A stretch of DNA of 64,000 nucleotides from Phocaeicola plebeius DSM 17135 (GTDB lineage Bacteria > Bacteroidota > Bacteroidia > Bacteroidales > Bacteroidaceae). The notes beneath the pieces were generated by a model. It did not search any database. It was given only the letters and a program-made list of their open reading frames with translations, and had not been told where the DNA came from. A program made the translations under genes and the position numbers. The DNA lies in the NCBI RefSeq assembly GCF_000187895.1, contig NZ_DS990134.1:124001-188000 (forward strand). The letters are read 5' to 3'. Position 1 is the stretch's first letter; each line of letters opens with the position of its first letter. Shown piece by piece: positions 26,476-35,028 of this stretch.

Positions 26476-27540
26476 ATGAATTTGTTTGCAACTACAATAA
26501 TTGACTGGTACAAGGAGAACAAGCGTGACCTGCCTTGGCGTGACACCAAAGACCCTTATAAGATATGGATTTCGGAAATCATTCTTCAGCAGACCCGTGT
26601 GGTGCAGGGGTATGATTATTACTGCCGTTTTATGGAGCATTTTCCGGATGTAGAAACACTGGCAAAGGCTTCGGAAGACGAAGTGATGAAGTGCTGGCAA
26701 GGGCTGGGCTATTATTCGCGAGCCCGTAACTTGCACGAAGCTGCACGTACGATTGCCGAAAAAGGGGCTTTCCCCGTGCGTTATGAGGAAGTCCGGGCAC
26801 TGAAAGGGGTGGGAGACTATACGGCTGCAGCCATTTGCTCTTTTGCCTACGACATGCCGTATGCGGTGGTCGACGGAAATGTGTATCGCGTATTGTCCAG
26901 ATGGCTGGGCGTGGAAGAACCGATTGATACAGGAGCCGGAAAAAAGCTGTATGCTTCGCTGGCAGATGAAATGATGGATAAATCTCGTCCGGCATTGTAT
27001 AATCAGGCCATCATGGATTTCGGAGCCTTGCAGTGTGTGCCGTCATCGCCTTCCTGCCTGTTCTGTCCGCTTTCAGACAGTTGCGTGGCCCTGCAAAAGA
27101 ATTTAGTGGACAAACTTCCCTGGAAAGCTCGTAAAACGAAGGTGTTAGACCGTTATTTTTCTTATATTTACGTGCGTGCAGGCGTGCATACATTTATAAA
27201 AAGACGTGATGCCGGAGACATTTGGCAGAATCTGTACGAATTCCCGCTGATTGAAACGGAACAGGAAGTAGGAGAAGAAGAAATTTTCTCTCTTCCGGCA
27301 TTCCGGGAACTGGTAGGTGACCGCTCCATACGTATGTTCCGCGTGGTATCGCCTGAGGTGAAACACGTGTTGTCGCACCGGGTAATCCATGCCCGATGCT
27401 ATGAAGTGGAACTGGCAGAGGAGGATGCTGTCCTTTCTGGATTTCAGCGTGTTCTGATTGACGATTTGCATAAATTCCCCGTGTCGCGCTTGATATCTCG
27501 TTTTTTTTCGTTACTTTTGAAACCAAATTATAAAAAATAA
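26476..27540 (+). CDS. mutY: A/G-specific adenine glycosylase
   Basis: 354 residues from the ATG at 26476. HhH-GPD glycosylase: WISEIILQQT with catalytic Glu34, ALKGVGDYTAAAI (helix-hairpin-helix), VVDGNVYRVLSR with the catalytic Asp. The iron-sulfur cluster cysteines follow the exact C-x6-C-x2-C-x5-C pattern in QCVPSSPSCLFCPLSDSC. The C-terminal 130 residues form the NUDIX-like domain that recognises 8-oxoguanine. It removes adenine mispaired with oxidised guanine. Only 4 bp separate its stop from ssb. Confidence 0.96.
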   Translation: MNLFATTIIDWYKENKRDLPWRDTKDPYKIWISEIILQQTRVVQGYDYYCRFMEHFPDVETLAKASEDEVMKCWQGLGYYSRARNLHEAARTIAEKGAFPVRYEEVRALKGVGDYTAAAICSFAYDMPYAVVDGNVYRVLSRWLGVEEPIDTGAGKKLYASLADEMMDKSRPALYNQAIMDFGALQCVPSSPSCLFCPLSDSCVALQKNLVDKLPWKARKTKVLDRYFSYIYVRAGVHTFIKRRDAGDIWQNLYEFPLIETEQEVGEEEIFSLPAFRELVGDRSIRMFRVVSPEVKHVLSHRVIHARCYEVELAEEDAVLSGFQRVLIDDLHKFPVSRLISRFFSLLLKPNYKK

Positions 27541-27544
27541 AATT

Positions 27545-27970
27545 ATGTCATTGAATAAAGTACAATTGATTGGAAATGTAGGGAAAGACCCTGAAGTAAG
27601 ATATTTGGACAGTGGAGTGGCTGTGGCTACTTTCCCGCTGGCTACCACAGACCGTGCCTATACGCTGGCCAATGGTACGCAGGTGCCTGAACGTACGGAA
27701 TGGCATAACATCGTGTTGTGGCGCGGACTGGCTGAAACAGCCGAAAAATATGTACACAAAGGCGATAAGCTGTACATCGAAGGAAAAATCCGCTCACGCT
27801 CATACGACGACCAGAATGGGGTGAAACGTTACGTGGTGGAAATTTTCGGTGACAATATGGAAATGCTGACTCCGCGCGCTGCCCAGCCTGCTGCTCCTGC
27901 ACAACCACAGGCCGCTTCACCGGCTGCTGCTCAGCCTGAGAACAATCCTTCGGATGATTTGCCGTTTTAA
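27545..27970 (+). CDS. ssb: Single-stranded DNA-binding protein
   Basis: A 141-residue SSB: N-terminal OB fold (LNKVQLIGNVGKDPEVRY, TEWHNIVLWRGLAETAEKYVHKG, YVVEIFGDNMEML), an Ala/Pro/Gln-rich linker (about residues 112-132) and the acidic C-terminal tip DDLPF used for partner binding. It protects single-stranded DNA in replication and repair. It is co-directional with mutY with a 4-bp gap, fitting a repair operon, and is followed 43 bp later by gldE. Confidence 0.96.
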   Translation: MSLNKVQLIGNVGKDPEVRYLDSGVAVATFPLATTDRAYTLANGTQVPERTEWHNIVLWRGLAETAEKYVHKGDKLYIEGKIRSRSYDDQNGVKRYVVEIFGDNMEMLTPRAAQPAAPAQPQAASPAAAQPENNPSDDLPF

Positions 27971-28013
27971 TCTCAGGCGGTCTTAAATTGATGTTTAACT
28001 ACAGGTAGATAGA

Positions 28014-29375
28014 ATGGACCCTGACTCGTGTTTGCTCCGCTGGACGGAGCTTTGTAACGGAATTACCGTAATGCCCCTTTCGTTAGGGGCTGCTTTTGCT
28101 TTGCTGCTGGCCCTTATGTTGTTATATACTTCGGGCTTCGTTTCTGCTTCTGAAATAGCTTTCTTTTCGTTGTCTCCTTCTGATTTGAACGATATAGAGG
28201 AGGAGAATCACCCTTCTGACTCCAAAATCAAGGCTTTACTGGAGGATTCAGAGCGCCTGCTGGCCACTATTCTGATTTCGAATAACTTTGTCAATGTGAC
28301 CATCATTATGCTGTTGAACTATGTGTTTGCCAGTGTGATTGATTTTGGAGAAGCAAAGATTCTGGAATTCTTGATTGTAACGGTCGTATTGACCTTCCTG
28401 TTGTTGCTGTTCGGCGAAATTATGCCGAAAATTTATTCGGCACAGCACACTTTACCTTTTGCCCGTAAGGCTGCTCCCGTAGTGACGGTTTTGCGCACCG
28501 TATTTTGGCCTATTTCTTCATTGCTGGTCCGGTCTTCTTTCTTTATCAACCGTTTTTCACAGAAGCGGAAAGTCCGGAATTTGTCGGTTAATGAACTTTC
28601 TCAGGCATTGGAATTGACAGATATTCAGGAAACACCGGAAGAAAACAATATGCTGGAGGGAATCATCCGTTTTGGAGAAGAAACCGCGAAGGAAGTAATG
28701 ACTTCCCGTCTGGATATTGTGGATTTGGAAATACATTCTACTTTTTCTGAGGTTCTGAAGTGTATCAATGAGAACGGATATTCGCGTATTCCGGTGTATG
28801 AAGAAACGCGTGACCAGATTAAAGGTATATTGTATATCAAGGATTTGCTTCCTTATTTGGACAAAGGTGAGGACTTCAAGTGGCAGAACCTGATTCGTCC
28901 TGCCTTGTTTGTACCTGAAAATAAGATGATTGGCGATTTGCTGCGTGATTTTCAGGCGAACAAGATTCATATTGCTGTAGTGGTGGATGAATTTGGAGGT
29001 ACGTCGGGTATCGTGACGATGGAGGACATTATCGAGGAGATTGTCGGAGAAATCAATGACGAATACGATGAGGAAGAACGCACGTACGTGAAACTGACGG
29101 AAAACGTGTATGTGTTCGAAGGAAAGACTCTGCTGTCGGATTTTTATAAGATTATCAAGGATAGTGAGGAGGTATTTGAGGATGTTTCTGGGGATGCGGA
29201 TTCACTGGCCGGCCTTTTGCTGGAGCTGAAGGGAGAGTTCCCCGCATTGCATGAGATTATCAATTACCAGAATTACCGTTTTGAAATTCTGGAGATGACT
29301 TCGCGTCGTATCCAGAAGGTGAAAGTGACCATCTTGCCTGTGGCTCAGGAAGAAGACGAGTCGAAGGAGAAGTAA
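28014..29375 (+). CDS. gldE: GldE-like CNNM/CBS/CorC transmembrane protein
   Basis: A 453-residue hemolysin-C-like membrane protein. An N-terminal CNNM domain has three to four membrane segments (SASEIAFFSLSPSDL, LLATILISNNFVNVTII), then two CBS motifs (VMTSRLDIVDLE, VVDEFGGTSGIVTMEDIIEEIVGEI) and a CorC-type C-terminal domain. In Bacteroidetes these are annotated as gliding-associated GldE and help GldD/lipoprotein function, but gut species do not glide, so a general envelope or ion-transport role is likelier. The next gene begins 2 bp after its stop. Confidence 0.88.
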   Translation: MDPDSCLLRWTELCNGITVMPLSLGAAFALLLALMLLYTSGFVSASEIAFFSLSPSDLNDIEEENHPSDSKIKALLEDSERLLATILISNNFVNVTIIMLLNYVFASVIDFGEAKILEFLIVTVVLTFLLLLFGEIMPKIYSAQHTLPFARKAAPVVTVLRTVFWPISSLLVRSSFFINRFSQKRKVRNLSVNELSQALELTDIQETPEENNMLEGIIRFGEETAKEVMTSRLDIVDLEIHSTFSEVLKCINENGYSRIPVYEETRDQIKGILYIKDLLPYLDKGEDFKWQNLIRPALFVPENKMIGDLLRDFQANKIHIAVVVDEFGGTSGIVTMEDIIEEIVGEINDEYDEEERTYVKLTENVYVFEGKTLLSDFYKIIKDSEEVFEDVSGDADSLAGLLLELKGEFPALHEIINYQNYRFEILEMTSRRIQKVKVTILPVAQEEDESKEK

Positions 29376-29377
29376 GT

Positions 29378-30040
29378 ATGCCGCTGCTGAAGACTTGGAC
29401 GGAGGAGAATGGCAGATGGGGAATCTGGCAGGTGACGGAAACGATGGAGGAACTTTGTGCCTGTCTGTCGGACGATGTGGTGCGGCAGGAACTTGAAGGC
29501 CTGAAGGCTTCTTCCCGGAAATTGGAATACCTGGCAGTCCGTGTGCTGCTGAGAACGATGTTGGGGAAAGAAGTGCGGATTGGACATGAACCTTCCGGAA
29601 AGCCGTTTCTGACAGGAGGGGAGTATCATGTATCTATTTCTCATACGAAGGGATATGTGGCAGTCGGTTTACATGAGTCTGCCCAGCCCGGCATTGATAT
29701 TGAGGCTTATGGCGAGCGGGTACGAAAAGTAGAATCTCGCTTTATCAGAGAAGACGAGATGCCGGAAAGAGTACGGATGGAGTCGCGTGAAGAACTGTAT
29801 CAGTTGCTCTTGCACTGGTCGGCCAAGGAAACCATGTACAAAGTACTGGATATGGCAGAAGTGGATTTCCTGCAACACTTGAAAGTGTGTCCTTTTAAAT
29901 TGTCTTCCTCCGGAACCTTTGCTGGTGAATCATATAGGAAAGCGGACAAGGCCCGTTTCCTGATTCATTACCTGATACATCCTGAGTTTGTCTGTACCTA
30001 TTGCCTCAATACCGAGACTCGTAGAACAAACAACGGATGA
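29378..30040 (+). CDS. 4'-phosphopantetheinyl transferase superfamily protein
   Basis: A 220-residue Sfp-like transferase. The family signatures are present: VSISHTKGYVAVGL, GIDIEAYGERV with the Mg-binding Asp and Glu, and LHWSAKETMYKVL with the conserved W-x-x-K-E-x-x-x-K. It transfers phosphopantetheine from CoA to a carrier protein serine. It is tightly coupled to gldE (2 bp) and followed 22 bp later by the AsmA-like gene. No polyketide or peptide synthetase is encoded in the window, so the target may be the fatty-acid carrier protein or an enzyme elsewhere. Confidence 0.9.
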   Translation: MPLLKTWTEENGRWGIWQVTETMEELCACLSDDVVRQELEGLKASSRKLEYLAVRVLLRTMLGKEVRIGHEPSGKPFLTGGEYHVSISHTKGYVAVGLHESAQPGIDIEAYGERVRKVESRFIREDEMPERVRMESREELYQLLLHWSAKETMYKVLDMAEVDFLQHLKVCPFKLSSSGTFAGESYRKADKARFLIHYLIHPEFVCTYCLNTETRRTNNG

Positions 30041-30062
30041 GTTTGTTTATGAAAGAAAAAAG

Positions 30063-33059
30063 ATGAACAAGAAATTACGTAAAACAATTCGGCTGACGGC
30101 CATTTCGTTAGGAGCGTTACTGACTGTATTCTTGTTGGCCGTAACCATCGTGGTGAATTTTATTTTTACACCGGAAAAGCTGACGCCGGTGGTGTTGAAT
30201 GTGGCCAATCAGTCATTGAATGCCCGTTTGCAGATGAAAAGTGTGGAGCTGACTTTTTTTTCCACCTTTCCGCGCTTCGGACTGAAGGTGACGGATGGGG
30301 TGTTGGTGTCTAAAGCCATTAATGACACGTTGTGGCAGAAGACCGATTCACTGGTTTCTTTCAAGAAGTGTGTGGTAGTGGTGAATCCGGTGGATTATCT
30401 GCTGCATGATAAAATCAGCCTGCGCTATCTGGGACTGGAGGATGCGTCGGTATATGCCTTCAAGAACAAGGAAGGAAAAAGCAACTGGGACATCGTAAAG
30501 AGTACGGAAGAGACAGTAGAAGAGGATACCACATCGCAGAAGCCTCAGATTCAGGAAATAGACATTAACCGTGTGGCCTTGAAGCGTACGAACGTGACGT
30601 TCGACGACAGGGATACAAGGGTATATGCTCGTGTGCAGAACCTGAACATGAATCTGAAAGCTTCTTTGAAGAAAGATTATTCCATGCTGGCACTGGAGTA
30701 TGACAACGAGAATCTGCTCTTCTGGCAGGACGGACAGCTATTGGTGAATCACCTGGCTGTAGGACTGAATGCGGATATGCAACTGGACCGTGTTTCCCGA
30801 CGACTTACGCTGAAGGATACGGGGCTGACATTGAATGGAATAGCCCTCGACTTGTCGGGTACTCTCGGGCGGGATACGATTGGCGGACCGACCTTGGTAG
30901 ATTTGACCTATAAGTTGCATGCCCCGTCGCTGGAAACCGTGTTTAATATGATTCCGGAGAGTGTGCTGAAGCGTCAGGAACTTACTGCCAAAGGGGAGGT
31001 TACGTTAGAAGGAACCTTGAAAGGACATTATGGCAAACAGCAGATGCCGGAAGCCACACTTCACATGAGCATTAACCAGGCCTCGGCGAAGTATGCCGAT
31101 TTACCCTACGGTATTGACGACCTGACAGCGGAATTCAGCGGGTACGTTGATTTCATGCGCCGAAAGCCCTCGTATGCCGATTTGAAGATATTCCGTTTCA
31201 AGGGAGCTCACACCGATATATTGGCCGACGGAAAAGTGGACGATTTGTTGGGCGACCCTGACATCACTTTCCATACCCGTTCGGAAATAGACCTTACGGC
31301 ACTGGCCAAGACTTTCCCCTTGCAGGAGGGAGTGTCGATAGGCGGCCGGGTGGGAGCCGATTTCCGTTTGCATTGTCGCTTGTCGACTATTCAGAAACAA
31401 GACTGGGGGCGTGTCCGCTTGAAAGGAAAGCTGGATATGCAGGACATGTTCTTGCGCGATACCAAGAAGAATTTTGAATTTACCAGCCAGGCCGCTCTCC
31501 GTTTCATTGGAGAAGACAATCTTGCCGCACAAATGGACATTCGCAAGGCTTCCTTGCGTACTGCGGCTATTTCTGCCGATTTGGATGAATTGAATGCTAC
31601 TGTCCGGTCTACGAATCCGCAGGATACGACCCGCCTGATTGACGTGGAATGTAAATTGCAGATGAGTCGCCTGAAAGGAGAAATGGGCGATTCGTTGAAG
31701 GTGTTCAGCAAAAAGGCAAAGGCTTCCTTGCACCTGCAACCGGGTAAACTGAATCCGGCCATGCCGAATATAAAGGTGGCCTTGGAGACCGATACTCTCT
31801 TCTGCCGTATGGGCGATATGAAAATGGGCATGGATAAGGGAGGCTTTAACTTGACGGCTGAAAAGGTACGCGATTCAGTATGGCTTCCCAAAGGAATTGT
31901 CGGATTCAACCGACTGACTTTAAGAACCCCTGAACTGGCTTTGCCGGTGAGAATGCGAAAAACGGCCGTAACGGTAGGCGATAGAGTTATCACCTTGAAA
32001 AATGCCAGCATGCGTATCGGACGTTCCAACTTGACGGCAAGCGGATCGGTTTACGGCCTGTATGCGGCAATGAAGAAAGGAAAAATGCTGAAGGCCAACC
32101 TGGAAATCGCTTCCCGCAACCTCGATTGCAACCAGTTGATTAATGCACTGAATTTCCCGCAGGATACGCTTCAGGCAGAGACCGACACGGTATCGTCGGC
32201 AGAACCGATGCAGTTGTTTGTCATTCCGAAGAACATTGATTTCGAGTTGAAGACCAACCTGAAAAAGGTGACTTACGGAAATATGGTGTTTGAAAATGTG
32301 CAAGGAGCGGTAGACATTCGCAATCAGGCGGTTTATCTGAAAAAGCTGACCATGCGCGGACTGGAAGCAGACCTGGAAACCACGTTGGTATATCGTGCCC
32401 GAAGGAAAACAAGAGGCTATGCCGGTTTTGATTTCCGTTTGCGCAAGGTAAATATCGGTAAGTTGGTCGATTTCATTCCTTCGCTTGATACGATTGTGCC
32501 GATGCTCCGTTCCTTCAAGGGAATGGTCGATTTTGATGCTACGGCTGAAGCAGTGCTCGATTCCAACCTGAACGTGAAGATTCCAAGTCTGAAAGCGGCC
32601 ATGCACATTAAAGGCGACAGTCTGGTTCTGATGGATGGAGAAACCTTTGCCGAAATATCCAAAACATTGATGTTCAAGAACAAGAAACGGAATGTGTTCG
32701 ACAGTATTTCGGTGAACCTGACCGTGCAGGACGGCAATGTGACGGTATACCCGTTCTTACTTCAGATAGACCGTTACAAGGCGGCTGTGGGAGGAACCCA
32801 GGGTTTGGACATGAACTTTAACTATCACATCTCTGTGCTGAAATCACCGTTGCCGTTCAAGGCGGGAGTGAACATTACCGGAAACCTGGACAAGATGAAA
32901 ATCCGTATCGGCAAGGCGAAGTATAAAGATGCAGTTACGCCTGTGGAAATCCGGAAAGTGGACAGCACGCGTGTGAACATGGGACAGGAGATTATTCATA
33001 GCTTTGAACGCGTGATAAGCCGTACGTACAGAGGAAAACTTCCGCAAGGTGCTGAGTGA
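30063..33059 (+). CDS. AsmA-like envelope protein
   Basis: About 998 residues from the ATG at 30063 (an in-frame start at 29988 would lie inside the upstream gene). An N-terminal transmembrane anchor (ISLGALLTVFLLAVTIVVNFIF, about residues 14-35) is followed by the AsmA motif region NQSLNARLQMKSVELTFFSTFPRFGLKV and a long beta-rich periplasmic body with AsmA-type repeats and a C-terminal GMVDFDATAEAVLDSNLNV...MHIKGDSL. AsmA-family proteins are linked to lipid transfer between the membranes. It is the last gene of the mutY-ssb-gldE-PPTase run. Confidence 0.85.
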   Translation: MNKKLRKTIRLTAISLGALLTVFLLAVTIVVNFIFTPEKLTPVVLNVANQSLNARLQMKSVELTFFSTFPRFGLKVTDGVLVSKAINDTLWQKTDSLVSFKKCVVVVNPVDYLLHDKISLRYLGLEDASVYAFKNKEGKSNWDIVKSTEETVEEDTTSQKPQIQEIDINRVALKRTNVTFDDRDTRVYARVQNLNMNLKASLKKDYSMLALEYDNENLLFWQDGQLLVNHLAVGLNADMQLDRVSRRLTLKDTGLTLNGIALDLSGTLGRDTIGGPTLVDLTYKLHAPSLETVFNMIPESVLKRQELTAKGEVTLEGTLKGHYGKQQMPEATLHMSINQASAKYADLPYGIDDLTAEFSGYVDFMRRKPSYADLKIFRFKGAHTDILADGKVDDLLGDPDITFHTRSEIDLTALAKTFPLQEGVSIGGRVGADFRLHCRLSTIQKQDWGRVRLKGKLDMQDMFLRDTKKNFEFTSQAALRFIGEDNLAAQMDIRKASLRTAAISADLDELNATVRSTNPQDTTRLIDVECKLQMSRLKGEMGDSLKVFSKKAKASLHLQPGKLNPAMPNIKVALETDTLFCRMGDMKMGMDKGGFNLTAEKVRDSVWLPKGIVGFNRLTLRTPELALPVRMRKTAVTVGDRVITLKNASMRIGRSNLTASGSVYGLYAAMKKGKMLKANLEIASRNLDCNQLINALNFPQDTLQAETDTVSSAEPMQLFVIPKNIDFELKTNLKKVTYGNMVFENVQGAVDIRNQAVYLKKLTMRGLEADLETTLVYRARRKTRGYAGFDFRLRKVNIGKLVDFIPSLDTIVPMLRSFKGMVDFDATAEAVLDSNLNVKIPSLKAAMHIKGDSLVLMDGETFAEISKTLMFKNKKRNVFDSISVNLTVQDGNVTVYPFLLQIDRYKAAVGGTQGLDMNFNYHISVLKSPLPFKAGVNITGNLDKMKIRIGKAKYKDAVTPVEIRKVDSTRVNMGQEIIHSFERVISRTYRGKLPQGAE

Positions 33060-33065
33060 GGTAAG

Positions 33066-33097
33066 TTTGCATATTTATCTGAATAATTGTATATTTG
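33066..33097 (+). promoter_or_regulatory. Promoter of the peptide transporter gene
   Basis: TTTG at 33066-33069, a 20-bp spacer, and TATATTTG at 33090-33097: a full match to the Bacteroides consensus. It lies 62 bp upstream of the ATG. Confidence 0.85.
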
Positions 33098-33159
33098 CGA
33101 ACGAGAGACAGAATTTATACGAGTATTAACACTATTAATTATTAAAATCTTCATTATTT

Positions 33160-34716
33160 ATGTTTAACAAGCATCCTAAAGGTCTGATACCGGCTGCACT
33201 TTCTAACATGGGGGAGCGTTTTGGCTACTACATCATGAATGCCGTACTGGTATTGTTTCTTTGTTCTAAATTTGGTATAAGTGAGGAAAAAAGTACACTT
33301 ATCTATTCATTCTTTTATGCAGGTATTTATCTGTTAAGTCTTGTGGGGGGGCTGATTGCCGACAGAAAGCAGAATTATAAAGGTACAATCATGGCCGGTC
33401 TCGTGGTCATGGCTGTTGGATATATTGCATTATCTATTCCTATTACTGCCAATGCAGGCAATACATCATGGTTGCTTACACTTACTTGTATTGCTTTGTT
33501 CTTCATCGCATTTGGTAACGGTTTGTTTAAGGGAAACCTTCAGGCCATTGTAGGTCAGATGTACGATGACCTTGAAGCAGAGGCTGCAAAGAAGGGGGAA
33601 AAAGAACTGATTGAAGCCAAGAGCAAGAGAGATTCTGGATTCCAGATATTTTATGTATTTATCAATATTGGTGGACTTATCGCTCCGTTTATCGCTCCTT
33701 TGTTGAGAAGCTGGTGGCTGAGTGCACACAATATGGTCTACAATGCGGGTCTTCCTGCTCTGTGTCATGAATATATAGCAAAAGGTGCAGACGGTATGTC
33801 GGCTGAGGCTATGGGTAACTTGAATCAGCTGATGTCACAGTGTGTGGGTGAAACTTCCGATATGGCTGCTTCTTGCGCACAGTATTTGCAGGTATTTAAT
33901 GAAGGTATTCATTATTCATTTGTTGCATCTGTTGCCGCAATGCTTATTTCTTTGATTATCTTCTTTGTGACCAAGAGTCAGTTCCCAAATCCGGGGAAAA
34001 AGGAAGCAGCAGCTGCTGTTACTTATACAGCTGAAGAAAAGGCTGCCATGGCTAAGGAAATCAAACAGCGTCTTTACGCCTTGTTTGCAGTGCTTGGCGT
34101 GGTTATTTTCTTTTGGTTCTCATTCCATCAGAACGGTACTTCACTTTCACTCTTTGCGAGAGACTTCGTTGATACATCTACAATTGCTCCGGAAATATGG
34201 CAGGCAGTGAATCCTTTCTTTGTAATCACATTGACTCCGGTCATCATGATGATTTTCGGTTCTCTTTCAAGAAGAGGCAAGGAGATTTCTACTCCGCGTA
34301 AGATTGCCATCGGTATGCTCATTGCAGGTTTGGCTTATCTCTTCTTGTCTGCATATTCACTCATTATGGGTTATCCTTCTGCTGCAGAATATCGAGAACT
34401 TCCTATTGACCAGCAGGTAAAGGCAGGTGCATGGGTGTTGATTGTTCTTTACTTCCTGCTTACGGTAGCCGAGTTGTTTATCTCTCCGCTTGGATTGTCA
34501 TTCGTTTCGAAGGTGGCTCCAAAGCATCTTCTGGGACTTTGTCAGGGATTGTGGCTTGGTGCAACAGCTGTAGGTAATCTTCTGTTGTGGATTGGTCCTC
34601 TTATGTATAACGCCATTCCTATTGGATATTGCTGGGCTATTTTCATGATTGTATGCCTCATTTCAATGGGAGTCATGCTGTTCATGGTAAAATGGCTGGA
34701 ACGTGTAGCAAAATAA
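33160..34716 (+). CDS. Proton-dependent oligopeptide transporter (POT/PTR2 family)
   Basis: A 518-residue major-facilitator protein with about 12-14 membrane helices. The POT signature is near the start: NMGERFGYYIMNAVLVLFL (the E-R-F-x-Y-Y motif). FFIAFGNGLFKGNLQAIVGQMY follows in the fifth helix region, and AELFISPLGLSFVSKVAPKHLLGLCQG is conserved in the second half. It imports di- and tripeptides with protons. It has its own strong promoter and a terminator, so it is monocistronic. Confidence 0.95.
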   Translation: MFNKHPKGLIPAALSNMGERFGYYIMNAVLVLFLCSKFGISEEKSTLIYSFFYAGIYLLSLVGGLIADRKQNYKGTIMAGLVVMAVGYIALSIPITANAGNTSWLLTLTCIALFFIAFGNGLFKGNLQAIVGQMYDDLEAEAAKKGEKELIEAKSKRDSGFQIFYVFINIGGLIAPFIAPLLRSWWLSAHNMVYNAGLPALCHEYIAKGADGMSAEAMGNLNQLMSQCVGETSDMAASCAQYLQVFNEGIHYSFVASVAAMLISLIIFFVTKSQFPNPGKKEAAAAVTYTAEEKAAMAKEIKQRLYALFAVLGVVIFFWFSFHQNGTSLSLFARDFVDTSTIAPEIWQAVNPFFVITLTPVIMMIFGSLSRRGKEISTPRKIAIGMLIAGLAYLFLSAYSLIMGYPSAAEYRELPIDQQVKAGAWVLIVLYFLLTVAELFISPLGLSFVSKVAPKHLLGLCQGLWLGATAVGNLLLWIGPLMYNAIPIGYCWAIFMIVCLISMGVMLFMVKWLERVAK

Positions 34717-34743
34717 ATTTCTCGAAATAGAATTTACTTGTGG

Positions 34744-34776
34744 AATCCCTCATGCGGTTGCATGGGGGATTTTTTA
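34744..34776 (+). terminator. Terminator of the peptide transporter gene
   Basis: AATCCCTCATGC ggtt GCATGGGGGATT forms a 12-bp stem with one G-U pair, followed by TTTTTTAT. It lies 27 bp after the stop. Confidence 0.9.
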
Positions 34777-34809
34777 TGCCTGTTTGAGAGAGGTGTATCC
34801 CTTTCTTCC

Positions 34810-34919
34810 AAACGTAAGTGCGTTCAGCCTGAAACGTCCTTGCGTTTGAAGTGAAATGTAAGGGCGTTTGAAGTCAAACGCAAAGGTGTTTCATATCAAA
34901 CGTACTTGTGTTATTTTTA
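34810..34919. repeat. Five tandem 22-bp degenerate repeats (block B)
   Basis: Units start at 34810, 34832, 34854, 34876 and 34898, each exactly 22 bp and each beginning AAAC or AAAT. The core AAACGTNNNTGCGTTT is shared with block A at 2418-2527, and three tails read GAAGTG or close to it. The block lies between two terminators of convergent genes, so it is not expected to be part of either mRNA. Confidence 0.85.
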
Positions 34920-34946
34920 GTTTGGCAGCAGAATTCTAACAAAAAT

Positions 34947-34974
34947 GGGCTGACCTCACAAATGAAGTCAGCCC
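34947..34974 (-). terminator. Terminator of the two-component operon
   Basis: GGGCTGAC / GTCAGCCC, 8 bp perfect with extension, followed on the minus strand by ATTTTTG. It is about 55 bp beyond the histidine kinase stop codon. Confidence 0.8.
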
Positions 34975-35028
34975 TTATCTTATGTTTGCTCTAAAAAATA
35001 TCAGATGATAGCCTCATGAAGTAACGCT

